In this document: piece by piece, positions 34,115 through 46,335 of the stretch
How positions within the stretch are numbered: position 1 is the stretch's first letter
Layout of the letters: each line of letters opens with the position of its first letter
Assembly (NCBI GenBank): GCA_033398695.1
Contig: CM065812.1
Span: forward strand, 135,228,858 to 135,292,857
Length of the DNA: 64,000 bases
Origin: Orobanche coerulescens
Lineage: Eukaryota > Streptophyta > Magnoliopsida > Lamiales > Orobanchaceae
Reading direction: 5' to 3'
Translations under genes and position numbers: made by a program
Notes under the pieces: generated by a model
The model's database searches: none
Seen by the model: only the letters and a program-made list of their open reading frames with translations
What the model was told of the DNA's origin: nothing

Positions 34115-35427
34115 TGTTAGGAGTATTTTTATACGCTTATTTATCATTATTTTATATTCATTTGAGGTCTAAACCTACATAAATGAGCCTTTAATGCACT
34201 ATTCTTTTATGTTTGGCAGGAAATTGGAGTCCGGAAGCTCAAATGATGAAAACAGGCGAAAACGGCAAATTTTGGCCTGGGGCCGCGGCACAAACCAAGT
34301 GAGCCGCGGCACACGAAGATGACCTGAAAGTCCCGAGCAAACTGTACCCTGAGCCGCGGCACAAGGATGTTGAGCCGCGGCCCAGGAAGAAAAATGCGCG
34401 CCCAGGCATAGGCGCTCAACACCGTGAGCCGCGGCACAGATTAAGTGAGCCGCGGCCCACGGGGCGGTTTTGATAGAAATTGCCGCGTTTCTGGGCCGTT
34501 TTGGAGCCGGTTCTCGACCTAATCACATGGACGCGTTTTGGAGGTTGATGAGAGTTATAAATAAGGGTTTAAGGTCATAATTGAGGGGATTATCATCGGA
34601 AGATCGATCATCATCAAGGAAGAGAAGCAGAAACCACCAAGGAGCAGAGAGCGGAAGCTAGAGAATGGAGGAATCCGAGCTCTTCAACTGCGTTTGATCT
34701 TTATGCTTTCTTCAATTATTTCTGTATTTTTATTCTTTAACATGTCAGGCTAAAACCCTGTTCTAGGATTTTGATGAAACCGAGGCTTTGACGAATTTGC
34801 TTTTGATTATCTATATAATTCCCTTTTTTGTTGAGTTTTCCCATTTGTTTTTAATGCTTTCAATCGTGTGGCCTATAATTGAATTATTTTAATTACGCAA
34901 CTCGAATTGGGAGAGGAGATTTGGTGAGGATATATTGGTGAGAACCGTTTTATCTTGTGAGATAGGAATATACTCATAGGAACTACGTGGCCTTTTTGAA
35001 GATTTCGTGCCTTTTGCCTATTGTCGAATTAATTCACCTAGGGATAGAGTGTATTATTCGCCTTAGAAAAATCTACTGACCTCGGGAGAGGCGGTAGAGT
35101 ACTTTAGCAACCTTCGCCTTCAATAAATTGGCAAATCATTAACTTCAGATAATCGAGAGTAAATTCGGATAAACCGAGGTAGATTCACAATCCTAGATTT
35201 ATTCCTTAATTGATTTTCTTCCTTTGAATAATTGATTCTATCATTCCTTTGTTTTTAGTAATTTTCCTTAATTATTACTTGCAACTAAAATTTCGACAGT
35301 TCAGATAAAATTAGAATACTCATAAATTGGTATTTAGTAATTCAGTCCTCGTGGGAACGATATCTTACTCATCATTTTATTACTTGTCTACGATAACGTG
35401 CACTTGCGTTGAACGAAATCCGCAACA
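34115..35427 (+). repeat. Athila 3' LTR
   Basis: 1313 bp, the same length as the 5' LTR. It carries the GCCGCGGC array at about 34282-34456 with the same doublet spacing; here two cores that are mutated in the 5' LTR are still GCCGCGGC. TATA at 34556-34563. Confidence 0.93.
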
Positions 35428-35485
35428 GAATGTGGGGGTACAGGCATATTCAAGGTATGTGTAGACTGTAGCAAGTCAACTACGA

Positions 35486-35678
35486 ATAGCGCACGCTAAG
35501 GTCAAAGTCTTGCGTACGTTAGGCAGAGAATTTACGTACGTTATTGCCTGGGCATTATGTACGTAAATTGATGTGCGAAGCATGGCAGTAGCCTTTATAC
35601 TTCGATAGCACACGCTATCAAGGATATAACATGCTAGGGCTGTAGCGCATGTTAAATACAAGTTTTAGCGCATGCTAG
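35486..35678 (+). repeat. Phased near-palindrome array, GyB 5' LTR, second part
   Basis: Continues the array cut at 26255. Variants include TAGCGCACGCTA, TTACGTACGTTA and TTAGCGCATGCTAG. The last motif is 35665-35678, 24 bp start to start from the TATA box. Confidence 0.85.
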
Positions 35679-35688
35679 TAATGTGCGG

Positions 35689-35696
35689 TATAAAAA
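35689..35696 (+). promoter_or_regulatory. TATA box of the GyB 5' LTR
   Basis: TATAAAAA followed by GGGACA. The gap to the last array motif is 10 bp. The 3' LTR has the same layout at 40520-40527. Confidence 0.8.
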
Positions 35697-36586
35697 GGGA
35701 CAAACGGGTGTTAAGATGCATTTCGTCCATTTTCTTCCCTTCACTCGATAGAGAGAGCCTTGGGAGGATACTTGAAGTTCCTAAACACTGAGAGATGATC
35801 CTCTTTAACAATATTAAGATGGAGAACATGGATTAAAGCCTTGTTCTTGAAGTTATTGATGATTCTTGGAATGAAGTTCGATTGTTCTTCTTCATGGTTC
35901 GTCTATACAAGGTAATTTTCGTATCCCTTTTATAGTGGTTCTTTTTTAAAGGATGATTACTTGGGAGGGAGCATGTTGGATTATCATGATGATGTTATAT
36001 GAGATTTAATGGAATTGTGATAAGAGATTTCAGATGTTAATTAAGATTCTTCCTGTTGTAAGGATTGTGATTCGTTTAACCCGATGAAAGATGGAATTCT
36101 GAATTATGTTGATTTCGTATGAATCATGATATGGGTTTGATTTCAGACTATGTATGATACAATCCTTGTTGGTTTGATTGCTGATGTTTTCTTCGTATGA
36201 TGATGGTTATAGTGGTGTCATTGATTCTTGAGGTTATGTGAATTGTATATTGGAGAATGTGATGATATACATCGGATTATGTTGTTTTGTTAAGAACACG
36301 AATATGGAATCATGGTGTTGGAATTCTTGGTATATATATCCCATCAAAGAGGAATATGTGATAGGATATATAATGTTTTTGATTATAAACATGGGTAAGA
36401 TAATTCAAACCAACATTATGTTGATTTTAGTAGTTGAGTTCGTATGTTCTTGATGAGATATGGATCATGATGATGAGATTAAATTTGGAAAGGGTGTGAT
36501 TGATCTTGGAGTATGATTTCCTTTACATTCGTATTCGTAATCGCAATCTGCTGAGCAGTACCTGTAATGCATGCAACTGCATGAGG

Positions 36587-36670
36587 TTAGCGCACGCTAG
36601 CTGACTGGCTAACGCATGCTAACTGGTGACTATTAGCGCACGCTACGTTATGTGATTAACGTGCGCTAAG
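36587..36670 (+). repeat. Downstream motif cluster, GyB 5' LTR
   Basis: Four motifs about 0.9 kb after the TATA box. Three read TAGCGCACGCTA or TAACGCATGCTA. The last (36657-36670, TTAACGTGCGCTAA form) is in the reverse orientation, the only clear exception seen. The 3' LTR has the same cluster at 41417-41500. Confidence 0.75.
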
Positions 36671-37989
36671 TAGACAGACAGTGTAGTATATCGTGTTGTG
36701 GTTATGAATTCGTGATGGTTTGAGTTGGATTGTTCAGACTGTGTTTAATCGAGGTATTGTAGAACCGTTGGGTTTGGTGATTGGTTATGTCGGTTGTTGA
36801 TTGTTATCGGATTGTTGTTAATTGATTACTTCAGTAAGTTGTGATAATTGATCGTTGATTATGACCGTTGTGTTGTGGTTGAGGTTGAAGAGTTCATAGA
36901 TTGCTTTTAGTCGGGGCTGAGGAGCTCGTAGACAAAGCCAATGGAATTGGTAACAACTTTGTTGTATCGGTATCGAGGCAAGTTATACTTTTTCAGTTTA
37001 CAATATTTAATGAATGGTTTCGCTTTCGTTTCATATATAATTCATATAACGATGATACGATACATGTAAATTGTCGGGATGATGGTTTGTATATTGTGTT
37101 CTAGTTTGGATTTAAATCATAATATATATGATTTAATTGTGCTTGATTAGATACGGAGATGTGAGTTATCGTTGGTTTGTGATATGGAATGTCGGATATC
37201 AAGGATAATTTATCGTGTCGACATTGATGTCGGGATGGTGGTTTATTGATATTAATTGACTGTACCTCATTTGAGATTATTCGAATAACTGTGTATTCAT
37301 TCAGGGATGTTTGTTCGTGGAAAGGATATTGTCTTCGGCTTTGAGGTAATTTAAGCATTTTTCAGTTATGAGGATAATTAGTATGTTGAGTTGTTGTATA
37401 TGTTGAGGTTTCGTATAATGAGATTCGTATTGGTTGTTCGATGAGGGATGTTGATCCCAGGACGGCAGTGTTGAGACTGTTGATCGCATTGGTCATTTCT
37501 TTGGGGATTGTGATCCCAGGATGTTTTTTTGGATATTGTCAGTCGTGTCGATCTTTCATTATCCATGTGTCATTGTTCACTTCAGTGAGTCTTTTGATCC
37601 TTATTGGATATGTGATCCTTTGAGTTTTGTTGTCATGTTGTATCGTGACGTATCTGGAGTCATATCTGCCTGCCGGTTGGTTATTATGTAGGATTTTTAG
37701 CTGGGCACATGATGGTCATGCGTGGATGTTTCCGTACTGGACCGTGCACACGAGACGTTACTTCGTGAGGCTAATTAGGTACATGTCCCACGTATATCCT
37801 AGATTCCGTATATGGGGTGGACATGTGCACGGACACATTTTCGGATCGGGCGTACTATGACGTCCATCTTTGAGCCATATTGATTGGTCGTTCATCCTCC
37901 ATTTATGGTTGGGTATGTTCGACGGTTTGCGACTGGTTGTTCATATGCCTGAGGGGTATGTTCGACAGTCGGGGTTTTTTCTTTGAGAT

Positions 37990-38225
37990 CCATTATTGTT
38001 GATCGTTTGGAGTTTACCTTGTTGATGGTATTCTCGGTCGTTGTTGATCCTTTTTTGATCATGTTTGGAGTTTACCTTTTTGATGGTATTCTCGGTTACT
38101 ATTTATCATTTGTTGATCGTGTTGGAGTTATCATATAAATGGTATTCTCGATTAGTATTGATCCTTCGTTGGTAGTATCAAAGTTATCATGTTGATGATA
38201 TTCTCGGTCAATTTATTGTTGATCA
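37990..38225 (+). repeat. Four-unit ~57 bp repeat in the GyB 5' LTR
   Basis: Units contain GGAGTTTACC or GGAGTTATCA, then GATGGTATTCTCGG. They occur again at about 42826-43046 in the 3' LTR. The region lies well inside the transcribed part of the LTR. Confidence 0.7.
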
Positions 38226-39205
38226 TTGTTATTGATCGTATGAGTATTCGGACTGTACGTCGATGTTTCGGAACTTGTTAACATTATTATGTGGTAGTTG
38301 ATCTACAGATATATTGTGTGTTATTGATTTTTGTCCAGATTGAGATTTGAGGGTACAAATCGGACGGACGAGATTTGGCACGGATGGATTATTCCGCACT
38401 TATGAGTTATGATGATGTTTTGAAGATTCTTGGTACTATTTGAACATAGTACAGACGGTTGTAGTTGAGTTCATTTCGTCATTTGAGAATGCGAAATGTG
38501 GATTATGGTAAGTATTGGTTTGGTATGGATTGCTATGTGTTGGTAAGGTATGACGGTAAGATTACATTGGTAGTATTCTTACTTTGTTATTATATTGGTA
38601 TGTAATTATTTATGATGATGTGATCGTTATCATTGTTGAGTATTGTGGCTGAACCCGTCGTGGGCTTTATTTTTAGGTACTCGGAGATCGAGCTAGTAGC
38701 GGTCGTGAAGGGATGAGTTTCCCGGTTGATACTGGCCGTGGCATGTTTTTGGAGAATCGAGTATTCTTTTCTGGTTGTTTTATTTCCGCTGCAAATGTAT
38801 ATTTTGAACTCTGTTTTTATCCGCTGCGTGTGTATTTCAAAATGGCTTTCCGGTATTTTTACCAACTCGTGTATAACTTTCAAAATGGCCTTTTTGAGTA
38901 TTTCGTAAACTTGGGTTATTTCGTTACACCTTTTTTCCCTAAACTATTTTATCGGTACGTATAAGTGGTGGTTTAACGTACATTTTGAAACTGTTGAGTT
39001 TTGGCGTTTTTGCCTTGTACTTTCAAATGGTATTTTATGACGGTATTTGGTATTTGGAAAATGAATTTTGTGAGTATTTGGAAAATATTACAGTCATCGG
39101 CCTTTTGGCATTTTTGAACGTTTTTGGAAATGGTTTTTAGCCTGGTGGGTTCCGGCGCGGGACCCACGTCGCTGTAATATCCCGGACGGTTTTGGGGGCG
39201 TTACA

Positions 39206-39594
39206 GAAGATGGTATCGAAGCTTGGGTTTTGTAAAACCCGGGCATGTGTGTTATGTGGCTCTACCGGTACGGTAGTAGCGCGGCTTTTGAAAATGATTT
39301 TCTGACTTTTGAGTCAAACTGATTTTTGGAGGTTCCAAAATTTTTGAGATATTTTCAAAATTGCTACTTGCGATATTGGTGTGTGTTGATATTGTGTTGA
39401 GACTTCGTGTGGGAATCGTATGCTAGTACCACGGGAGATCATCGACTTCAGGTACTTGTAAGTATACTATTTTGGTTATTCGCTTGTGGCGACGATTGAT
39501 TGCTTTTGTGATGAGTTTGAAAGTTTGGGTTGATCTGTTGTTTGTGACAGGATTGCAAGTTTCGACGATGAAACTTATTTTAAGGGGGGTAGTA
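39206..39594 (+). other. GyB internal region: 389 bp with primer site and polypurine tract
   Basis: TGGTATCGAAGC at 39211-39222 is a Met-type primer site with one base unlike the usual TGGTATCGGAGC. AAGGGGGGTAGTA at 39582-39594 is the polypurine tract. Between them lies no gene. A GTAAGT site (near 39469) and TTTGTGACAG (near 39550) could be splice sites. This is everything that separates the two 4.4 kb LTRs. Confidence 0.85.
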
Positions 39595-39902
39595 TGTAGT
39601 ATCCTGATTTTCAGTATAAATTTTTCGCATTATTTTATCTGAGATATATTGGACAGCATGGTAACTGTACAGTATGGGTAAAATAATTTGAGAACTGAGA
39701 CATTTGTATTTGTATAATGGACATGATTGGTTGACAGTTATAATTGAGGATATCGTGTATCAGGTTGTTCTAATTTTGATATCGGGTATATCATATGGGA
39801 ACGTTATTGAATTGAGTATATGTATTCAGTATGCCGTATGTTCGTATTCTGTATGTCGAGATGTTGGACAAGAATAGATGAAAATGGCTAAGTACAGCCA
39901 TG

Positions 39903-40509
39903 TTAGCGCACGCTACGATGTATACTTAGCGCACGCTAAGAAATTTGAATTACGTACGCTAAGGAGGACCCCTAACGTATGTAAGACATTCTGGATAAAG
40001 TTTGGAAGGTGGCCGACAGGTAGGCCCAGACAGATTATTATCGGTATTTAGCGCACGCTAAGCATAAGTGAGTGGCACACGCTAAATGTAGATCGTACAA
40101 AGGAATCTTGGCTTTGTTAGGTTACTTTCGGTGCATGTTCCGATAAGGTCAACGGATGTTTGCTATGAAGGACTAGCGCACGCTAAATACTAAGGTTAGC
40201 GCACGCTAATTTGAGATCGGTCAGAGGGAATCCCGGTAATTGTGGGTGCTTTCGGCATGTGGGGGCACGGGCATCTTCGGGGTAGGTGCATACTGTAGAA
40301 AGTGAACTACGAATAGCGCACGCTAAGGTCAAAGACTTGCGTACGCTAGGCAAAGCATTTACGTACGTTATTGCCTGGGCATTACGTACGTAAGATGATG
40401 TGCGAAGCATGGCAGTTGCCTTTGTACTTCGATAGCACACGCTATCAAGGAAGGATAGCGCACACTTGGGTTGTAGTGCACGCTAAATACAAGATTTAGC
40501 GCACGCTGG
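39903..40509 (+). repeat. Phased near-palindrome array, GyB 3' LTR promoter
   Basis: The most complete GyB array. Left edges by hand: 39903, 39926, 39950, 39972, 40048, 40072, 40173, 40196, 40313, 40336, 40359, 40382, 40432, 40455, 40473 and 40496. Adjacent steps are 22-24 bp in nearly all runs, with one of 18. Two members are TTACGTACGTTA and TTACGTACGTAA, which links the LTR motif to the TTACGGCCGTAA type. Sense orientation is constant. Confidence 0.9.
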
Positions 40510-40519
40510 TAATGTGCAG

Positions 40520-40527
40520 TATAAAAA
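40520..40527 (+). promoter_or_regulatory. TATA box of the GyB 3' LTR
   Basis: TATAAAAA, 24 bp after the start of the last array motif (40496), so it lies one array step beyond it. Confidence 0.8.
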
Positions 40528-41416
40528 GGGACAGACGGGTGTTAAGATGCATTTCGTCCATTTTCTTCCCTTCACTCGATAGAGAGAGCCTTGGGAGGAT
40601 ACTTGAAGTTCCTAAACACTGAGAGATAATCCTCTTTAACAAGATTAAGATGGAGAACATGGATTAAAGCCTTGTTCTTGAAGTTATTGATGATTCTTGG
40701 AATGGAATTCGATTGTTCTTCTTCATGGTTCGTCTATACAAGGTAATTTTCATATCCTTTTGATAGTGGTTCGTTTTTAAAGGATGATTACTTGGGAGGG
40801 AGCATGTTGGATTATCATGATGATGTTATATGAGATTTAATGGAATTATGATAAGAGATTTCGGATGTTAATTAAGATTCTTCCTGTTGTAAGAATTGTG
40901 ATTCGTTTAACCCGATGAAAGATGGATTTCTGAATTATGTTGGTTTCATATGAATCATGATATGGGGTTGATTTCAGACCAAGTATGATATAATCCTTGT
41001 TGGTTTGATTGTTGATGTTTTCTTCGTATGATGATGGCTATAGTGGTGTCATTGTGATTCTTGAGGTTATGTGAATTGTATATTGGAGAATGTGATGGTA
41101 TACATCGGATTATGTTGTTTTGTTAAGAACACGAATATGGAATCATGGTGTTGGAATTCTTGGTATATATATCCCATCAAAGAGGATTATGTGATAAGAT
41201 ATATAATGTTTTTGATTATAAACATGGGGATAATTAAAACCAACATTATGTTGATTTTAGTAGTTGAGTTCGTATATTCTTGATAAGATATGGATCATGA
41301 TGATGAGATTGAATTTGGAAAGGTTGTGATTGATCTTGGAGTATGATTTCCTTTACATTCATATTCGTAATCACAATCTGCTGAGCGGTACCTGTAATGC
41401 ATGCAACTGCATGAGG

Positions 41417-41500
41417 TTAGTGCACGCTAGCTGATTGGCTAACGCACGCTAACTGGTGACTATTAGCGCACGCTACGTTATGTGATTAACGTGCGCTAAG
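41417..41500 (+). repeat. Downstream motif cluster, GyB 3' LTR
   Basis: Four motifs matching 36587-36670, including the single reversed one at the end. Confidence 0.75.
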
Positions 41501-42825
41501 TAGACAGACAGTGTAGTATATCATGTTTTGGTTATGAATTTGTGATGGTTTGAGTTGGATTGTTTAGACTGTGTTTAATCGAGATATAGTAGAACCGTTG
41601 GGTTTGTTGATTGGTTATGTCGGTTGTTGATTGTTATCGGATTGTTGTTAATTGATTACTTCAATAAGTTGTGATAATTGATCGTTGATTATGACCGTTG
41701 TGTTGCGATTGAGGTTGAAGAGTTCATAGATTGCTTTTGATCGGGGCTGAGGAGCTCGTAGACAAAGGCAATGGAATTGGTAATAGCTTCATTGTATCGA
41801 TATCGAGGCAAGTTATACTTGTTCAGTTTACAATATTTAATGAATGGTTTCGCTTTCATTTTATTTATAATTCATATAACGACTATATGATAAATATAAA
41901 TTGTCGGGATGATAGTTTATATTGTGATCTAGTTTGGATTTAAATCATAATGTATATGATTTAATTGTGTTTGATTGGAGACGGATATGTGAGTTATCTT
42001 TGGTCTGTGATATGGAATGTCGGATATCGAGGATATTTTATCGTGTCGACATTGATGTCAGGATGGTGGTTTATTGATATTAATGGACTGTACCTCATCT
42101 GAGATTATTCGAATAACTGTGTATTCGTTCAGGGATGTTTGTTCGTGGAAAGGATATTGTCTTCGGTTTTGAGGTAATTTAAGCATTGTCCAGTTATGAG
42201 GATAATTAGTATGTTGAGTTGTTGTATATGTTGAGGTTTCGTATAATGAGAATCGTATTGGTTGTTCGATGAGGGATATTGATCCCATGACGGTAGTGTT
42301 GAGATTGTTGATCGCATAGGTCATTTCTTTGGGGATTGTGATCCCAGGATGTTGTTTTGGATATTGTAGGTCGTGTCGATCTTCCATTATCCGTGTGTTA
42401 TTGTTCACTTCGGTTAGTCTTTTTTTATCCTTATTGGATATGTGATCCTTTGAGTTCGTTGTCATGTTGTATCGTGACATATCTGGAGTCATATTTGCAT
42501 GCCGGTTTGTTATTGTGTAGGATTTTTGGCTGGGCACATGATGGTCATGCGTGGATGTTTCCGCATTGGACCGTGCACACGATACGTTACTTCGTGAGGC
42601 TAATTAGGTACATGTACCACGTATATCCTGGATTCCGTACACTGGGTGGACATGTGCACGGACACATTTTCGGATCGGGCGTACTATGACGTCCATCTTT
42701 GAGCCATATTGATTGGTCGTTCATCCTCCATTTATGGTTGGGTATGTTCGACAATTTGCGACTGGTTGTTCATATGCCCGAGGGGTATGTTCGACAGTCG
42801 GGGTTATTTCTTTGAGATCCATTAT

Positions 42826-43046
42826 TGTTGATCGTTTGGAGTTTACCTTGTTGATGGTATTCTCGGTCGTTGTTGATCCTTTGTTAATCGTGTTTGGAGT
42901 TTACCTTGTTGATGGTATTCTCGGTTACTATTGATCCTCTTTTTGATCGTGTTGGAGTTATCATGTTGATGGTATTCTCGATTATTGTTGATCCTTCGTT
43001 GGTAGTATCAGAGTTATCATGTCGATGATATTCTCGGTCGATTTAT
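42826..43046 (+). repeat. Four-unit ~57 bp repeat in the GyB 3' LTR
   Basis: The counterpart of 37990-38225, with GATGGTATTCTCGG in each unit. Confidence 0.7.
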
Positions 43047-44041
43047 TGATTGATCATTGTTATTGATCGTATGAGTATTCGGACTGTACGTCGATGTTTC
43101 GTGACTTGTTATCATTATCATGTGGTAGTTGATCTACAGATATCTTGTGTGTTATTGATTTTTTGTCCAGATTGAGATTTGAGGGTGCAAATCCGACGGA
43201 AGGGATTTGGCACGGATGGATTATTCCGCACATATGAGTTATGATGATGTTTTGAAGATTCTTAGTATTATTTGAATATAGTACAGACGGTTGTAGTTGA
43301 GTTCATTTCGTCATTTGAGAATGCAAAATGTGGATTATGGTAAGGATTGGTTTGGTATGAATTGCTATGTGTTGGTAAGGTATAATGGTAAGATTACATT
43401 GGTAGTATCCTTACTTTGTTATTATATTGGTATGTAATTATTTATGATGATGTGATCGTTATTATTGTTGAGTATTGTGGCTGACCACGTCGTGGGCTTT
43501 ATTTTTAGGTACTCGGATATCGAGCTAGTAGCGGTCGTGAAGGGATGATCTTCCCGGGTGATACTGGTTGTGGCATGTTTTTGGAGAATCGAGTATTCTT
43601 TTCTGGTTGTTTTATTTCCGCTGCAAATGTATATTTTGAACTGTGTTTTTATCCGCTACGTGTGTATTTCAAAATGGCTTTCCGGTATTTTTACCAACTC
43701 GTGTATAAATTTCAAAATGGCCTTTTTGGGTATTTCGTAAACTTGAGTTATTTCGTTACACCCTTTTCCCCTAAACTATTTTATCGGTACGTATAAGTGG
43801 TGGTTTAACGTACATTTTGAAACTGTTGAGTTTTGGCGTTTTTGCCTTGTACTTTCAAATGGTATTTTATGACGGTATTTGGTATTTGGAAAATGACTTT
43901 TGTGAGTATTGGAAAATATTACCGTCATCGGCCTTTTGGCGTTTTTGAACATTTTTGGAAATGGTTTTAAGCCTGGTAGGTTCCGGCGCGGGACCCACGG
44001 CGCTGTAATATCCCGGATGGTTTTGGGGGCGTTACAATATG

Positions 44042-45201
44042 TGACTAGAAAATGCCATCCGGCATTAATAATTTGAGCATTACCACTCATCGATTGTGAT
44101 TACCTAGTCATCATAGTCACTATGGATTTATAACGCAAAATCCAAATATATTTTATTTCTTGGAAATGGCTTAAGTTTAGCACTCAATTGAGCTTGCAAA
44201 ACTTACAAGCATCTTAGCACTCAATTTTGCTTGCATCCTTACGAATATGAACATTGCAACACTCTAACAACATAGAAATTTTATACCAGATAAAATCAAG
44301 ATGATATATCATACTGAGTGCATAATCATATGCCTAAGAGGCAAAAATATGCCACAAGCATGGTGTAACACTACCATGTACACACTCAGCCTTTTTAGAA
44401 GGGTGCAAATTTTAGGCTTCACCAAGTAAAGTATTTTTCAACATTTGAAAGATGACTTTTAAAAAGCGTATCCTCTATGGAAAACTCGGCCAAAAAGAGG
44501 TAAAAAAACATGTGCATGAGACCGCTTGCAAATTCAAGTTGGAAACTCAGTTGGTTGGGATAAAAGTTAGCACAATAGCTGGAAATAATTTTACAACAAC
44601 TTGACATTTGTTTACTGAAACAACAATAACTCATTCACTAGGACTGTTAAGGACGAACAACCAAAATGTTTCAGAAACTAGACTTGTATCTTTCTATCCA
44701 TAGGTCTTGCACCATACAAATCATTAAAATCATATCACAATGCTCGTTTGAATTAACTGCTTTAGTTTTTCTCAAGTTCAATGAGAAAACAAGGTTGAAA
44801 AATATATCCAATAGCATAAGTTTTGATGCAAAAACACGGCGATGAAATCCATAAAGTATTTTAGACATCTAAATATTTGATGATGTGTTTGATTTATGTC
44901 AAAATCAATGACCCTTTCAGTAACTCCAACTTGATAGACTTGCCGAAAAAGTAGGAACATTGGTGCAATAATGGCTCTACAAAAACCACTAATTCCATTA
45001 AGGCACTTTCAAAGCATAAGCAAATACCAACAAGGATGCACCTGGTCTTGATCAAAGTCTATACAAAATTCCCCAACGGGCATCAAATTGACCAAGCATT
45101 TCAATTCTGAATTTGCAAGTATATGTCATAATACCCATGTAATGTGGTTGCATCGTGGTGCATCGTTATTAAGTATTTTGAACCATGAGACTTAAAGAAT
45201 A
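44042..45201. other. Unassigned intergenic DNA
   Basis: Begins with the rest of the second 160 bp unit (TGACTAGAAAATGCC), then A/T-rich sequence without a coding signal. ORFs of 60-72 residues here have no recognisable feature. Confidence 0.6.
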
Positions 45202-46210
45202 TGTAACACCCCCAATCCACTCAGGGATATTACACGCCGTAGACCCTCTCCTCGAGGATCTACCAGGCTGGTAACAACATTTAACATCTCGATAATGCCT
45301 TCAAGGCTAAAATGACTCAGTAGACCGATTTGGTCTTTCCACAATTACATACAACTCAAATACAACTCATGCCCATGCAGGGGACAAAATACAACCACAC
45401 CCGTACAACGGGAACAATATAGCAGCGGAAAATAAAGTACAACTGAACCAACACACGATGTACGGTTCCTCATGTGATTAGTATCGATCATCTTTCATCA
45501 TCCTTCGTGCCGACCCTGTGTTATGCTCCAAAACCTGAATGCAAAAACAGACATCCACCCCCCGAATACTCGGGGGTTAGCAAAACTCCACTGTTTTGCT
45601 AGTGCAAGAACAAAGTGCAAATACGAGCCATACAATTCACATTCCACGAATAACAATAACCGAGGATCCTCAAAGATCCAAACGAAACGAAAAGTACTTC
45701 CCGAGGCAAGGGTTTGAGAAAACATTTCAAAATCGAAATATCATAAATCAATGGAAGTAATTTATAAAACGGTTTAGAATGCCATCGAGAGTTTTAATAG
45801 AAAACAATTTAGGATTATCAAATCCTACTTTTCAAAATTCAAAAGATAAAAGGGGGTCACCGCCCCAAAGGTTTACTTCCCGAAAAATGATATTTACCAA
45901 ACCGTTGGGATTTTAGCCCCAAACCCGTAAAATGACTTTTACAAAACCATTGGGATTTTAGCCCCAAATCTCATCAACTCACAGTACACAAGAACGACCA
46001 CAAGGTTCGTTTCCCAACACCAAAATCCACAAATAAAGGATTTAAAACAAACAACAAAATACTCTTGTGCCATCCTAGTCAAGTAGGCCAAACGAACAAC
46101 TTACCTCTTACACACTTAGTCAATGCATGCAATCATGAAAACCGTTCAAAAGCACTCATTTCCGGAAATGCCATAATCAAATCACATTTGCAAAATGCAC
46201 CACAATTAGT

Positions 46211-46335
46211 GGATCCACCCTCCGTGGACCCCTACCGAGACCCCGTCGGATCTAACCCGTAGTGGTTAAAAGCAAGCTCGCGGATCCACCCCTCCGTGGA
46301 CCCCTACCGAGACCCGTCGGATCTAACCCATAGTG
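46211..46335 (-). repeat. Direct duplication in the GyC LTR
   Basis: Two units of GGATCCACC...CGTGGACCCCTACCGAGA...GTCGGATCTAACCC, about 71 bp apart. It is also found at 51739-51862 and about 57289-57415 in the other two LTRs. Confidence 0.85.

Larger units (their letters stand above)
26255..35427 (+). mobile_element. Athila-like Gypsy element lacking RT and integrase
   Basis: 9173 bp inside the GyB 5' LTR. LTRs of equal length (1313 bp) at 26255-27567 and 34115-35427 differ at roughly 45 positions by hand count (about 3-4%). A tRNA-Asp-type primer site follows the 5' LTR. Internal order: gag and protease 27704-30006, short pol tail 30025-30312, conserved hairpin 30353-30370, GCCGCGGC array 30525-30856, env-position ORF 31536-32846, non-coding repeats, polypurine tract 34101-34114. 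RT, RNase H and integrase are absent, so it would depend on another Athila for replication. Confidence 0.92.
25593..39205 (+). repeat. GyB 5' LTR, interrupted by the Athila element
   Basis: Starts TGTAATATTTG and ends GGGGGCGTTACA. Removing 26255-35427 and one 5 bp duplication leaves about 4.4 kb, collinear with 39595-44036. It includes arrays at 25901-26204 and 35486-35678, a TATA box at 35689-35696, a small array at 36587-36670 and 57 bp repeats at 37990-38225. Short ORFs at 37627-37860 and 38713-38964 recur in the other LTR but show no domain. Confidence 0.88.
25593..44036 (+). mobile_element. GyB: long-LTR, nearly empty non-autonomous element
   Basis: Bounded by ATATG at 25588-25592 and 44037-44041. 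The 5' LTR runs 25593-39205 (split by the Athila element), internal DNA is only 39206-39594, and the 3' LTR is 39595-44036 (4442 bp). Primer site and polypurine tract are both present, so it is a true retrotransposon derivative and not a chance repeat. It encodes nothing recognisable. The sequence before the 3' LTR (CTTATTTTAAGGGGGGTAG) is like the 3' end of Del/Tekay Gypsy elements, which suggests its parent lineage. Size class: LARD-like, but with the mass in the LTRs. Confidence 0.88.
39595..44036 (+). repeat. GyB 3' LTR (complete)
   Basis: 4442 bp, TGTAGTATCC to GGGGGCGTTACA. It shows the uninterrupted LTR, including the Athila target GCATGTGGGGG near 40256. The array is at 39903-40509, TATA at 40520-40527, the downstream cluster at 41417-41500 and the 57 bp repeats at 42826-43046. 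It differs from the 5' LTR by many substitutions and small indels. Confidence 0.9.

Noticed and set aside
38713..43796. Matching 83-residue frames in both GyB LTRs (38713-38964 and 43545-43796)
   Set aside because: They match because the LTRs are copies. No domain and no sign of codon-level constraint that I can see by eye; both are in the transcribed LTR.
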